A stretch of 64,000 nucleotides of DNA from Brachypterus glaber (taxonomy: Eukaryota > Arthropoda > Insecta > Coleoptera > Kateretidae). This document shows, piece by piece, positions 10,064-21,310 of the stretch (its first letter is position 1; the number at the start of each line of letters is the position of its first letter). The position numbers were made by a program, and so were the translations under genes. Under the pieces are notes generated by a model. It was not told where the DNA came from. It did no database searches and saw nothing but the letters and a program-made list of their open reading frames with translations. The stretch is from contig OY294044.1 in NCBI GenBank assembly GCA_958510825.1, forward strand, positions 43,978,100 through 44,042,099. Direction: 5' to 3'.

Positions 10064-10695
10064 TGTGTGACGTCGAAAGGTCCCATTCGGTGATATGGGA
10101 TTGCCTCCGTAACATCGCCTTTATGATATTAATTAAGTGGACTGCGAATAGGTATTAATGATTGAAAAGAATATTAAAGACAAAACGACAGTTCCAATAA
10201 TATATATGGTAATCTTACCTTAGTTACAGCATTCAGCACGACAGGTCATGACCGCCATTTCTTCACAGGAGACACCACATAATTGGAAACTGATGTACGC
10301 GAATTAAAGTTTGTTTGACCAGTGTGGGTATACACTACTAATTATTTAAATACATATGTGTATATGGAACTTATTTCTATAGTTTGCAGCCGTAAAATAT
10401 GGTAAATTCTAACGAAATGCCCGGCGCGTGGTATATTCGTCAGCGGATTTGAGTATATTTTTTATTGACACGCATCGATCGTTCTCGAGTGTCAAATTGC
10501 TACTGTCCGGAAGGCAACCTACCCGAACTCGCGCAGAAAAGCTAGGAGGTTTTCAGCGCGTTACTTACAAAAATACAATTAATTTAAAACAAAATATTAT
10601 TTTTGAATTATAACTAAGTAAAGAAATTAAATGAAATTATGTATAATAAAACCCAAATTAAAAATAAATACAAACACAGAAATGTGGTTGTAACA
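10064..10695 (-). repeat. 5' LTR of the BEL/Pao element
   Basis: This is the promoter-bearing upstream LTR in minus-strand sense, starting TGTTACAACC at 10695. It is 632 bp like its partner and differs at five sites. CAGT at 10696-10699 follows as the right target-site copy. Confidence 0.95.
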
Positions 10696-10713
10696 CAGTA
10701 TTATATTTCTTAT

Positions 10714-10957
10714 AAGGGGACGTCCATAAAGTATGTCACGCAATTTGACCAAAATTCATACACTTCATACCCCATTTATCGCCTTAATAAAGGCTGTAGA
10801 CAGTTCATATTTTGGCTACCCCCCAAATAGGGGGGGGGGGTGTTAGGAGTGGTAGCCAAAATATAAAATTTCTACAGCCTTTAATAACGCAAGAAACGGG
10901 GTATAAAGTGTATGAATTTTGGTCAATTTGTGTGACATACTTTATGGACGCCCCCTA
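10714..10957. mobile_element. foldback MITE, about 244 bp (family also at 22932-23173)
   Basis: The two halves are inverted copies: aaggggacgtccataaagta on the left answers tactttatggacgcccccta on the right, and ttttggctaccccc near the centre answers ggtagccaaaa. The middle is a run of G/C that includes a G11-type tract. No coding capacity. It starts 15 bp beyond the BEL target duplication. The superfamily is not assigned. Confidence 0.85.
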
Positions 10958-12551
10958 AAGACAATGATACCAGACTCTTGTAGTAAGACAATGCAATTAT
11001 ATTGATTTGAATAACATTCAGATCAATATAATTCCTCATATTCAATATAATTCCTAATATTATAAATTTACCCTAAAAATCATTATGGCTTTGGATATTA
11101 TCGGTTATATGGATAAAAAAAAATCTCCGAAATTTTTGTTGAATATTTTTCTAAAACAGTATTAAAAAATACAATTTTGCTTATGGAAATTCAAGAATAG
11201 ACGGGCCAAAAATATAGAAGTTGACGAACTTTTTAGGGTTTTCTATATTATATTTTATTTCTTTAACCTTTAGGTTGCCGCAAAATCTTTTTGGGGCCCC
11301 CTACAAAGTCGACATTCCGCTGGACTTTAAACTGGTTTTAACTTATTTCAAGACTGGCACACAAGGAAGAAATGATAATACAGCACAGATTTTAATTTTA
11401 ATCAAATACATTTGAAGAAACAGTAAGCTTATTTGAATTTTTAAGGTTATCTATCTACTATTTTCGCGGATTTTTTGACGTAAATCTAATCTCAGTGAAA
11501 GGATTGATCGCTTATTGTTTGACACACGGTTCTAAAGCTATGCGGCAAAAAATTATACTTGAATATAAAATCTAACTACGCACACGTTTACACTGAATTC
11601 GCTTTAATCGGAGCTTTTTTTGTTGGGGTTTCTTGCCGTCTGTCAGACTATACTTGGCTGCCAGCTAAAAAAGCTGAAATTTAAAAGTTGACGATGTCAG
11701 TTAAACGCTTTAATGGTTTATGCTGAGTTTTGTTGCCGTTCGATAAACTCCATAGGACGCGTTTTAACCCACCCATTCAATATGGTTAATTTCGATAAAG
11801 TAATTCAGAACTCCTAAATATTAAAATTTATTTTAAAAAAATGTTTATTTGAACTCTCATATTAATATGCATATTGTATATTTCAATATAAAATGATACA
11901 AAAGAAAAATACGTATTGTTATATTCATTACAATGAAATATTAAACTTTACACAGCTAATAAAATTGTGAAATTTGATTTAGAGAAAACCACAGTGTTTC
12001 GACTTTTTTAATAATATATATTCTAGATTTTTTGGACAAATTTAATTTTAAAATAGTAAAATAGTTAAAATATAGAAGACATTTTTTCTATGACTGGTTT
12101 TGAATGTAGCCAAATACACATAGAATGAATCCATTCTAGCTCTAGATACGGTATGACTATTTAGTATTAGGTGTGGTGACTCTTGTCTAAAAAGTAAAGA
12201 AAACTGTAGCAATTAGCAAAAAATATATATAATTGATCATGAAATATTTAATAATTTAATGCAATTTAATGTTTTGGGTTAAATTTTTGCTTAATATTTG
12301 ACCAGTTTTTAATCAATTTACTTTAAAAAAATAAAACTGCTCCATCTATTGTTGATTATTTGAAGTAAATTTTTTCATAATAATTTTTAAATTGGTTGAT
12401 AAAATTCAATTAGGATCTTTTTTAGTATTTATTTGAAAAATTATTAAATAATATTAAATGCTTAATTTAAAAATATGTGTTTTGTTGCATTTAAAATGTC
12501 TAGTGACAAGGAACATTGTCTTCAACTATCATATCATTTAAGGCCAACATA
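10958..12551. other. A+T-rich stretch without recognised gene
   Basis: There are only short chance ORFs, such as the one at 11221-11415, with ordinary A+T-biased codons. No recognised repeat ends were found. I see nothing supportable. Confidence 0.5.
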
Positions 12552-12723
12552 TTTTCAGTTTCTTATACTAATCCACTCGGTACATGATGATGGTAACTTA
12601 TACAAACTACAATGTATTACTCGTATAAAAAGTAACTTATAAACTAATTGGAATAGTTAATTCGAGTTGGTATATGTTATCATTCGTCATCTCCAGAGTT
12701 AGTTAGTGCAAGGAACCAAAAAT
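12552..12723. mobile_element. short foldback element (relative of 35495-36956)
   Basis: The left end ttttcagtttcttatacta is answered by ttagtgcaaggaaccaaaaa on the right. The interior (tattactcgtataaaaagta, aactaattggaatagtta) matches the right arm of the 1.46-kb element at 35.5-37.0 kb, so this is an internally deleted relative. Confidence 0.65.
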
Positions 12724-13152
12724 TGATTTTTTTAAGATACGAGGTTTTGAAATTTACAAGTCGATGTGTTGTTGCGTATGAAGTTAACATATACTTGACC
12801 TTAATGCTGTTCATTTAGATGAAGATAGTATTTTGATTTGTGTAGTTCGAGACTCATTCGACAACTTTAAATAATCGTCCTATGTGTCTTTAAAAACTTA
12901 TGAATGTTTTACTCTTTTTATTGTCCAGCGTACGTAAGATTTGATTTCCCATGACAGAGAAAGACTGTATCCCAAATGTATCATCACTCTTTTGCTTTCG
13001 ACTTTGATGCCTGATCACAACACCTGATTTGATTTCGTAACTAGTTCTCTGTAAATGTTTCCGGGCCCTTAGATACGAAGTCACCCACACTAAAACGTAT
13101 ACCCAAGCGTGTAATAACAATTTTATCCAATATCTAGCCATAATTAAGCACA

Positions 13153-13691
13153 CACAGAAAAAACATATTCCTTGAACCAAGGACACGTGTTTTTCGATAT
13201 GTTCAAAACCATAATCACTTATTTAAAGGCTGCCATTTCTTTGAACCAAAGTCAATGTCAATGTCCTTAAATGAAGAGCACAGATCTTCATTCGAAACAC
13301 GTGCCTACAAAAAAAAATGATTCCTTGAACCAAGGACACGTGTCATTCGATATATTTAAAGCCATATTCTCTTATTTCAAGACTAGATTTTTTTTGAACC
13401 AAAGCCAAAATTCTTGTATAAAAAGCATAGATCTTCATTCGAAAACCCGTGCCTGTGCAAAAAAAAGATTCCATTCTTTCAATATATTCAAAGCCATATT
13501 CTCTTATTTTAGGCTAGTATTTTTTTGAACAAAAGTCAATGTCCTTGAATAAAAAGCACGGATCTTCACTCAAAAACCCGTGCTCTTCGTTCCTTATGTT
13601 CAAATAAATGCTGGCCTTAAAACAAGAGAGTATGGCTTTGAACATATCGAAAGACACGTATCCTTTGTTCAAGGATTTCTTTTTTTCTGTG
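13153..13691. mobile_element. foldback element with about 150-bp internal tandem repeats
   Basis: The ends are cacagaaaaaa (left) and ttttttctgtg (right). Inside, units beginning ttccttgaaccaaggacacg start at about 13166 and 13321, and a decayed third starts near 13468. The last 100 bp is an inverted copy (atatcgaaagacacgtatcc). Short ORFs over it are by-products of the repeat. Confidence 0.75.
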
Positions 13692-14415
13692 AGGCATTAA
13701 TGGGTTATCTTTAAACAAGTAGTCATCTATAACCCACAAGAAAAAACACAAAGGGCTTAGCTGGATAAGAACGGAATTTTACCCCCAACGAGCTAGGTCG
13801 TGACTCACAACTTGTGAGTCGAAGGTTATACCACCGATATTACAAAGTAAAATATATTTTACGCTCTCAGATTACGTATCACAGTAAAAGTTCTGACTTG
13901 CAAAGACAATCTACATTTTCCTTAAGAAATATACACTTTTTATCCTACGAGCATAGGTGCAAAAGTAAGGAGCACTGTTGTGGAAGTAAAACGCTTAGGA
14001 AAAAGCAATTTAATCATTCTGACATACGACCAATATTCTTTACCTGCGAATGAGGGATCGTATGAGAGATTATCAATTATGCTAAAAAGCATTAAATTTA
14101 AAGCTAAATTCATACTGTAATTAATCCTTATCTAAGATAGTTGCGTAAAGTTTTGAGCATGAAAGACCTAACCAAATAATAGCGAAATGGCTATATAAAT
14201 ATCTGTTAACAGAAATGTGGATATTATTAAGTAGTAGACTAGAGTAGTAGTGCAAATACTATTATTTAATTTACTATAAATATTTACAATTTTGGCGAAG
14301 GCGCACCTATACATTTTAAAAATCTTATACATTTTATAAATAAGAAGAAATTTTATTTATTTGAAACACTTGTGTCTCGTCAGAAAGACCATAAGTGACC
14401 AAAAGGTAACAATTA

Positions 14416-14563
14416 ATGAAGAGAAGAAGAAGTAAACATTTAAGTCTTACAGAAGACCAGGCCAATAGAAAGCGATGGTATGGTAACAACCAGGAGAACC
14501 ATCTACAGAAACTAACAAGAGAGCAGCGAGCTGGCCAATTGACAAAGGCAAAGGCCAAAAACA

Positions 14564-14608
<45 letters not shown>

Positions 14609-14613
14609 TTTAG
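14416..14613 (+). other. short basic ORF running into a GA microsatellite
   Basis: The 65-residue frame begins MKRRRSKHLSLTEDQANRKR, has a charged helical-looking stretch (NHLQKLTREQRAGQLTKAKA) and then reads an ERER repeat from (GA)n. It lies in the segment private to copy A. It could be a decayed exon or transposon piece. No family was recognised and expression is doubtful. Confidence 0.25.
14566..14606. repeat. (GA)n microsatellite
   Basis: An uninterrupted GA run of about 20 units. Confidence 0.95.
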
Positions 14614-14630
14614 TAGAGCCTCTAAACAAT

Positions 14631-14972
14631 ATATACAGGGTTATTCAGAAATAAATTCGAGAAATTTAAGAGGTGATTCTATGTTAAAAAATATGAAAAA
14701 AAGTTCCTATAAAGGTTGGTCCGAAAATGAGCCCTAAGGGAGCTGGGGCCCTTCGAAGATGGACATATTGAATGGAGAACAAAAAAAAGCACCAATAACA
14801 TTTTAATGCTGCAAGGCGGTTCTTCATTTAAAACTAAGCAAAAAAGTACTCTTCACCAAAACACCTAAATTTAATATTAAATGAGTAATAGCCTTATAAA
14901 AAGTAACATTTTTAGTGGCACAAAATGTTACTTCCTCTTCATTGCATTTTTTTAACGGTTGCTCTTACAGTA
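14631..14972 (+). mobile_element. TACAGGG-family element, left part only
   Basis: Starts tatacagggttattcagaa and continues gaaatttaagaggtgattct, aagttcctataaaggttggt and gagccctaagggagctgggg, all shared with 15901 onward. It is cut off where copy B of the duplication begins, so it has no right terminus of its own. Confidence 0.85.
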
Positions 14973-16226
14973 CAGATTACGTATAGCGGTAAATCTTCTC
15001 ACTTGCAAGAACAAACTACTTTTCCCTTAAGAAATATACACTTTTTATCCTACGAGCATAGGTGCAAAAGTAAGGAGCACTGTTGTGGAAGTAAAACGCT
15101 TAGGAAAAAGCAATTAAATCATTCTGACATATGAGCAATATTCTTTACCTGCGAATGAGGGATCGTATGAGAAAGTTTCAATTATGTTAAAATGCATTAG
15201 AATGTATAAATTAAAGCAAAATTCATACTGTAATTAATCCTTATCTAAGATAGTTGCGTAAAGTTTTAAGTCGTTCAGGATGAGAAATTATCCTGTTTAT
15301 ATGAAAGGAACTACTACTCTAGAGGCATTAAAGATCCTTTGCCAAAGTTTTGTGGTCGACTTTTGCAAGAAAGACCTAACCAAATAATAGCGAAATGGCT
15401 TTATATAAATATCTGTTAACAGAAATGTGGATATTATTAAGTATTAGACTAGAGTAGTAGTACAAATACTATAGTATATTCAACTTTAAAATGAAGTAAG
15501 TGTAAAGAAACGCACGTAACAACAACGGATTTAGTGACAGGGTAGGACTCGAAACAAAATATTTTTATATAAGGGTCCATTGCAATGCATTGTACGCTTC
15601 ATCGCAAGTACTCAGGTACTGACCTGTTTTATTTTCTTCATCCCTACTCTCGCAACATTCCAGTGTTTTAACCAATAAAACACCCCCGCTGCCGCGTGAG
15701 CGATTCTTTTATTTATTTCTACTGAACCTGGAAATTGAATATACTATATTATTTAATTTACTATAAATATTTACAATTTTGGCGAAGGCGCACCTATATA
15801 TTTTAAAAATCTTATACATTTTATAAATCTTTTTACATACGGGGCTATTCTTTTAAATGCTTCTTTTATGTTTGAGTAGAGCGCCTCTAAACAATATATA
15901 TATACAGGTTTATTCAGAAATAACTTAGCGAGAAATTTAAGAGGTGATTCTACGTTAAAAATATAAAAAAAAGTTCCAATAAAGGTTGGTCCGGAAATGA
16001 GCTCTAAGGGAGCGCGGCCCTTTGAATATGGTCATATTGAATGGGGAACAACAAAAGCACCAATAAAATTTTAATGTTGCAGGGCGGTTCTTCATTTAAC
16101 TAAGAAAAAACCAAAACGCCTAAATTTAATATTAAAGGAGTAATAGCCTTTTAAAAAGTTTTAAAAAGTAAAATTTTTAGTGTTACTTCCTCTTGATTGC
16201 ATTTTTTTGCAAACGATTGGCTCCTA
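14973..16226. repeat. tandem segmental duplication, copy B
   Basis: The second copy of the unit that begins at 13868. Relative to A it has about 95 extra bases near 15265-15365 and a TA-flanked MITE at 15472-15746, and it lacks the GA-bearing insertion of A. The end point is set by the matching breakpoint in the TACAGGG element (cctacag near 16226). Confidence 0.75.
15472..15746. mobile_element. 275-bp MITE with TA target duplication
   Basis: The terminal inverted repeats are tagtatattcaa and ttgaatatacta, flanked by TA at 15470-15471 and 15747-15748. Copy A keeps the empty site (aatactattattt near 14259), which proves the insertion and its borders. TA duplication fits Tc1/mariner mobilisation. 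It is noticeably richer in G+C inside (cacccccgctgccgcgtgag) and has no ORF of note. Confidence 0.9.
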
Positions 16227-16626
16227 CAGTGTTACACTATATGAAATTTTTTATGTATTTTTACTGAAAGAATCTATATTTTTTACCAAAAATCCAAAAA
16301 AATATATACATAAAAAAGTTTGGGGCAAAAATGTGTTAAGCCTCTCATATTTTGTCTGTCTAGGCACGCCTCTGGATAAATTCAAAAAAAAAAAACATAA
16401 ACTTATTGCCCTTATTAATACTAGTATACATGCAAAAGCTCGTCGCTCTAGCTTAAAGGGTCCGAGAGTTATTAATTAAAAACATTATTTTTATTGCAAT
16501 TTTAAAGAGCCGTAGCTCCCTTAGGACTCATTTCAGGACTAACGTTTATAGGAACTTTTTTTCATATTTTTTAAATTAGAATCACTTCTTAAATTTCTCG
16601 AACTTATTATTGAATAACCCTGTATA
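15901..16626. mobile_element. TACAGGG-family foldback element, about 726 bp
   Basis: The left end tatacaggtttattcagaaa and right end ttattgaataaccctgtata are inverted. Subterminal blocks also answer each other (aagttccaataaaggttggt against acgtttataggaactttttt; gagctctaagggagcg against gtagctcccttaggactcat), so arms are about 130 bp. The centre has only a chance ORF (16180-16479). Confidence 0.85.
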
Positions 16627-16975
16627 CTATCGTCTTAAAATGTAAAAGAGTAAATTGCGTAAAATAAACTACATTTGGGAGCAAATTTTAAATTTATAGA
16701 AGAGTCTTGTGGAATACCGTTTAAAAAGTATTAAAATTTTGTATTTATAGCTATACTTGTTTAAGAATTTTGTAAAATTTAAATATATTTTATTTATAAA
16801 ACCATATTTTACAGCACCGTGCGGTGTGGTGAGGCAACAGGGCCGTTGGCGCAAAGCTTAGGGCGTTATTAGGTCTATTGATTCTTTTTTTAGTTAACTT
16901 TTAAACTTGGGGTTATAAACATGGGCGTTATGCTGGTTGACTATTTTTCTTTGTTCATCATTTGATAACTAATAG
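16627..16975. other. spacer without recognised gene
   Basis: A+T-rich sequence with a small G+C patch near 16815-16865 (caccgtgcggtgtggtgagg). No supportable feature. Confidence 0.4.
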
Positions 16976-18360
16976 CACGGTGTTTTTTTAGGGTCATTTT
17001 TTTGGATCATCTGGCAACCACGATTTTTTTATTAACTGATTATATGAGTATTGTGGACTATTTTTGCAAAAAATTTAAAAAATCTATCTATCGCTTCGTT
17101 TTTTATAGACAAAAATGGGCATAATCAGAGTTCGTCTAAAAAAAATTGACCATAATTTTCGTTTCCAAAAAATATTCGTATAAACTTCATTTAGTGGTCA
17201 ATTTTAAGTAAAAATAACAAAAAAAAATAATCGTGGGGGAGAATTTTGAGAAAATCAATTTTCTTTGGTTTTTCTTGAACGACTGATTGCTTTTATCAAG
17301 ATTCTGGATTAAGGAAGCATTTTTAGAAAAAAAAAAAGTAAAATTAACAAAGATGTTTTATTTCAAATAAGCTTTTTAATTGGTTTTAGAATCATTTAAA
17401 TCGCTTTTTAAATAAAAAAAGTTATATTTATTTAAATTTGAAAAATTAAATTTTTCTTTGGTATTTCGTAAACAAACATTTGTGTGTTTTTGTTAAATTC
17501 TAGCATAAATATTATATTGTTTTAATTTTTTTTAACAAAAGTTGCTGTTTTTAACAAGCCTTTAAATGTTTTTCGAAATATTTAAATTAATTTAAAAATA
17601 AAAAAGTTATATCCTTTTAAATTTGAAAGTATTTTTTTATTTTGTGTTTATTTTGAAACAAAAAATTGGGTTTTGTATTTGGTTGGTAAATAAAAACGTT
17701 ATAATGAGTTAAATTCATAAGAATTACTCCCAAAAAGGCGTTGTCCGGGAAAATTGGGGACGGTTTTTTACGATGCAGTTTAATTACTTTTTAGGCATTA
17801 TAAAATACACACAGTGGTGGATCAAAATGGGGATATAGGTGGATGAACCCCCCCTTAAATAGCTACCCTAAAACAGGGAAAATTCTAAAAAATATATAAA
17901 TTTTCAAAAAATAAATATAACTTTTTTATTTAAAAAGCAATTTAAATAATTCAAAAACCAAATAAAAGCTTATTTAAAATCGAACATGTTTATTCGTTAC
18001 ACTTTTTCGAAGTATGCTTCCTTAAGCCAGAATCTAAATAAAAGCAAACAATCGTTTAAGAAAAAACAAAAGAAAATAGATTTACTCCTAATTGTCCCCC
18101 ACGATTATTTTTTTTGTTAGTTTTACTCAAAATTGATCACTAAATGTAAGTTTATACGAATATTTCCTGGAAATGAAAATTTTTGTTAATTTTTTTTAGA
18201 CAAACTGTGATTATGCTAATTAAATTAACATTTTTCTCTATAAAAAACGAAGCAACAGATAGATTTTTTTAATTTTTTGCAGAAGAAGTCCACAAGACCC
18301 ATATTCTCAATTAGTAAAAGAAAATCATGGTTGCCAGATGATCCCTAAAAATCCACCGTG
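16976..18360. mobile_element. large foldback element, about 1.39 kb with arms of roughly 480 bp
   Basis: The left end is CACGGTG at 16976 and the right end its complement CACCGTG at 18360. Inverted pairs include ggatcatctggcaaccacga / catggttgccagatgatccc, aatctatctatcgcttcgtt / acgaagcaacagatagattt, ataatcgtgggggagaattt / aattgtcccccacgattatt and ctggattaaggaagcatttt / agtatgcttccttaagccag. The centre (about 17456-17883) is unpaired, A+T-rich and non-coding. No transposase was seen, so it is non-autonomous. Confidence 0.85.
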
Positions 18361-18627
18361 AACGACAAGGCCCTGATATTTTAAAATCCATTATCTTTTT
18401 ATGATTGGTACGACATAAATATGTAATAAGTTAGATGATCTATAAGTTAGATGATCTCTGTAATGGTTAGATGTTCTTAGTACTAACTTTATACAGTTTG
18501 TTATTCTCTCTTTACAGTGAAAGTTTTCCAAATTTCAAGTTGATGTCTTGCGCCGTTCAAAACATAAAGGGTGGTGTACTTCTGACAGGCACTGTATAAC
18601 TAAACTTCTTTGACTTATATATGTTTA
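18361..18627. other. spacer without recognised gene
   Basis: Contains a small local direct repeat (aagttagatgatct twice near 18429-18456) and nothing else recognised. Confidence 0.4.
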
Positions 18628-18890
18628 TGGAAGGTATAGGTGAGCGGGCTAGGGCCCACACTTGTCAAGCCCGCTAGTGTGAGTTCGATTCTCTGGCGAC
18701 GATTTGCCTTTTTCAGTTAATTAAAAATAGAAATTTGGCCTAGGCTATAGTTAAAGCGGACACTCCCTATAAACTGGTTCGAAAGTCAGTTAAAGCTGAT
18801 GGTTCCCTCTACTACTAGCCCACACAAGTCCTGGTCTTAGGGGATGCTTAATTAAGTAGAATAAAACGAGGTTAAACAAACATATAACAT
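18628..18890 (+). mobile_element. tRNA-derived SINE, copy 1 (diverged 5' end)
   Basis: The tRNA-like head has a box-B match gagttcgattctct. The body holds gatttgcctttttcagttaa, cggacactccctataaactg, ggttccctctactactagcc and gggatgcttaattaagtaga. The tail is short, taaacaaaca. The head (gagcgggctagggcccacac) differs from other copies. Confidence 0.88.
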
Positions 18891-19510
18891 GTAAACATGT
18901 AACGTTTTATGTATGTTACTTTTATTTTTTCTGCAGTTAATTTTTTACTAATTTAGTTCAATTTGTATACATTTTAGTATGCTATACCTATACCTACCGG
19001 ATTATTCTTTAAAATATTATATCTTACTTAACTTTTGCACTGGATGGGATTTGGAATGTATGTACCACACAACAAAAAATTAATTTGCCATATTTTTCAA
19101 ATTTTTATTGGGTAAGGTTTTCGAATTTGAAGTTTATATCTCATCCCGTTGAAAATTTATTGGCGTGTACCCTTCAAAAGAATAACCCTGTATATGTACC
19201 ATACCTAGAGGTAGCTATACTTAAAAAATTGTTTATCATAAATCGTAAAATTCACATGAACAAATGTGAACAAATATGGTTGGTTCTTTTGTTAAATAAA
19301 AAAGGGTTTTATTTGGTATAAAATTAATATCATTCAAGCTATGTTTGCTATTCATAATATTTCATCTTCATGGAAACCAGAGGGTAAAATTTAATATTTA
19401 GTTTTAATATAAATTTGAAATTGTTAGCATAAATGAAATGATTGATGAGAAACGATTAAATATAAATATATTTTCTAAAGCTTTTATAATAAGACCTAGA
19501 ATAAGACCTA
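18891..19510. other. spacer with one isolated TACAGGG-type terminus
   Basis: Near 19172-19197 the string cttcaaaagaataaccctgtatatg resembles the right end of the foldback family, without a matching left end nearby. The ORF at 19085-19321 overlaps it and shows no known domain. Confidence 0.5.
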
Positions 19511-20500
19511 TATGCAGGGTTATTCAGAAATAAAATTTAAGAGATAATTCTAAGTTAAAAAATATGAAAATAAGTTCCTATAGAGGTTGGTCCGGAGAAT
19601 GGGCCCTAAGGGATCTACGACCCTGTTAAGGGTACATCTAAAAGGTAGTTTTTATTTAATATTTCTGGAACCCCACGAACTACAGTGACAATTTTTTGCA
19701 CATGCCTCAATATTGATAAAGGCTATCTTTTTATATATTTCTTAATGTAATTTTTTTGCCCCAAGTATTTTTATCTGTAGAATTTTTGACGTTTTCTCAA
19801 TAAAATATTAATCTTTAATTAAAATACATAAAAAGGTGTTCTTTATGTAACACCGTAGAGCCAACCGTTTTAGAGAAAATTGCGATTAAAGAGGCATAAA
19901 AATAGGAACTAAAAAATGCACCAATAAAAATTTCAATACTGCGGCCCCTGCAGTTCAAGGTGATTCTACATTAAAAACTGTGAAAAAAAGCTTGTATACA
20001 TCTAGGTTCGAAAATCAGTTTTAAGAGTACTACTGCCTCTTAAAGAGTAACACTTTTTATTGGTGCATCTTTTAGCTCCAATTTTTGATGCTCAGAACGT
20101 AAAATTTCCTCTTTAATTACAATTTTCTCGAAAACAATTGATCCTACAGTGTTACATAAAGAGTACCTTTTTTAAGTATTTTTAATTAAAGATTAATATT
20201 TCACTGAGAAAATGTCAAAAGATTTACGGATAAAAATGTTTGGGGCAAAAAGTGACTTTGCCCCCCATTTCGCACGTTCCTGGTTAAAATTCCCAAATAA
20301 TAATTACATGAAATGTTAAGGCATATGAAAAAACTCATTCCAAAAATATTAAATAAAAACTACTTTTTAAATGTACCCTTAGCATAGCATAGTCATAGCT
20401 CCCTTAGGGCTCATTTCAGGACCAACCTCTATAGGAACTCTTTTTCATATTTTTTAAGGTACAATCACCTCTTAAATTTCTCGAACTTGTTTCTGAATAT
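19511..20500. mobile_element. TACAGGG-family foldback element, about 990 bp, palindromic through most of its length
   Basis: Ends tatgcagggttattcagaaa and aacttgtttctgaata. Inner inverted pairs include gttcctatagaggttggtcc / accaacctctataggaactc, aagggtacatctaaaaggta / ctactttttaaatgtaccct, gtaacaccgtagagccaacc / acaattgatcctacagtgtt and aatgcaccaataaaaatttc / actttttattggtgcatctt. No coding potential. Confidence 0.88.
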
Positions 20501-21158
20501 AATATATTTATTTTTTTACTCTATAATTCAATTTTTTAATAATTTTCTTTTATTTATGTTTTTGTTAAGGTTAGATGCAGTTTTTACGCAATTTTAGGAT
20601 CCCGAAAAAATCCTAACATCTTAAAAAGATAAGTATTTCGAGTTTTTTTAAATATCTAAATATAGAAAATAGGAAATTTTTGTTTTAGTATTTTAATTCT
20701 GTTTTTTAGGTAATTTTATTATTCTTATACATTAGTATTAATATTACTACTAGTAACAATAAAAAATATGTACTGAACAGACAAAAAATATTTTTTATTT
20801 TTCCATATTTCCCAAGTCCGGACGCTTCCCCGGGGTGGGTTTGGATTTTTTTACATATCAAAATTAGTTTGGCCGACCTCAAACGCCCCTATATAACAAT
20901 TTTCACGAAAATATTGTAAATATCCGTTCTTACCAAGCTACGCCCTTTAAAGTCTTTCAAACCGTTTTCAGACAGATTTTTTTTGCTGAAATCAGTTTTT
21001 ATTAATAAGTTTTCAAAAGGCTATAAAAATATTTTTTTTACTAAAACAAGATTTTCATTGAAAAAAAGTCCAAACGTTACAATAAAAATCTCTATCTACC
21101 ATATGAAAAATGTTCTTTTTAATTTAAAAAAGTATATAATATGTATATTCTTTATTAT
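20501..21158. other. A+T-rich stretch without recognised gene
   Basis: Includes a mildly G+C-rich patch near 20815-20890 (gtccggacgcttccccgggg) and text of the ccaaacgcc/ccctatataacaattttc type that also occurs near the minisatellite at 41 kb. No gene. Confidence 0.4.
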
Positions 21159-21310
21159 GTGAGTGGTTCAACGAAAAGGTATATTAGCAAAAAATATATC
21201 GTTTTTTTTTATTTTTGCGTTTTCCGATGCCTTGTTTGTTAATAATGAAAAAAAAATAAAAATAAATCGATTTTTTTGTTGGTAATACACCTTTTTGCTA
21301 AACCACTCAC
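21159..21310. mobile_element. 152-bp palindromic MITE
   Basis: gtgagtggttcaacgaaaag at the left answers cctttttgctaaaccactca at the right, and aaaatatatcg answers cgatttttttg in the middle. No ORF and no clear target duplication. Confidence 0.75.

Larger units (their letters stand above)
2433..10695 (-). mobile_element. BEL/Pao LTR retrotransposon, almost complete, about 8.26 kb
   Basis: Two 632-bp direct repeats (2433-3064 and 10064-10695) enclose minus-strand ORFs with Pao-type gag, zinc knuckles, aspartic protease, RT, RNase H and integrase. Both LTRs read TGTTAC...CACACA on the minus strand. CAGT follows the element at 10696-10699 and precedes it at 2429-2432, a 4-bp target duplication (5 bp if one A is counted as shared). 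The LTRs differ at five places by my comparison (about 0.8%), so the insertion is young. The only coding lesion noticed is one in-frame TAG between the protease and RT parts. The untranslated leader between the 5' LTR and gag is unusually long (about 1.8 kb) and rich in repeats. Confidence 0.95.
13868..14972. repeat. tandem segmental duplication, copy A
   Basis: From cagattacgtat at 13868 the sequence matches copy B from 14973, for example tatcctacgagcataggtgc, aacgcttaggaaaaagcaat and ggcgaaggcgcacctata. Copy A carries a private insertion at about 14341-14608 that ends in a GA microsatellite. It ends inside a TACAGGG-family element at 14631-14972. Confidence 0.85.

Noticed and set aside
14447..14629. 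Minus ORF with a long Ser-Leu run
   Set aside because: Translation of the GA microsatellite and shadow of the plus-strand frame.
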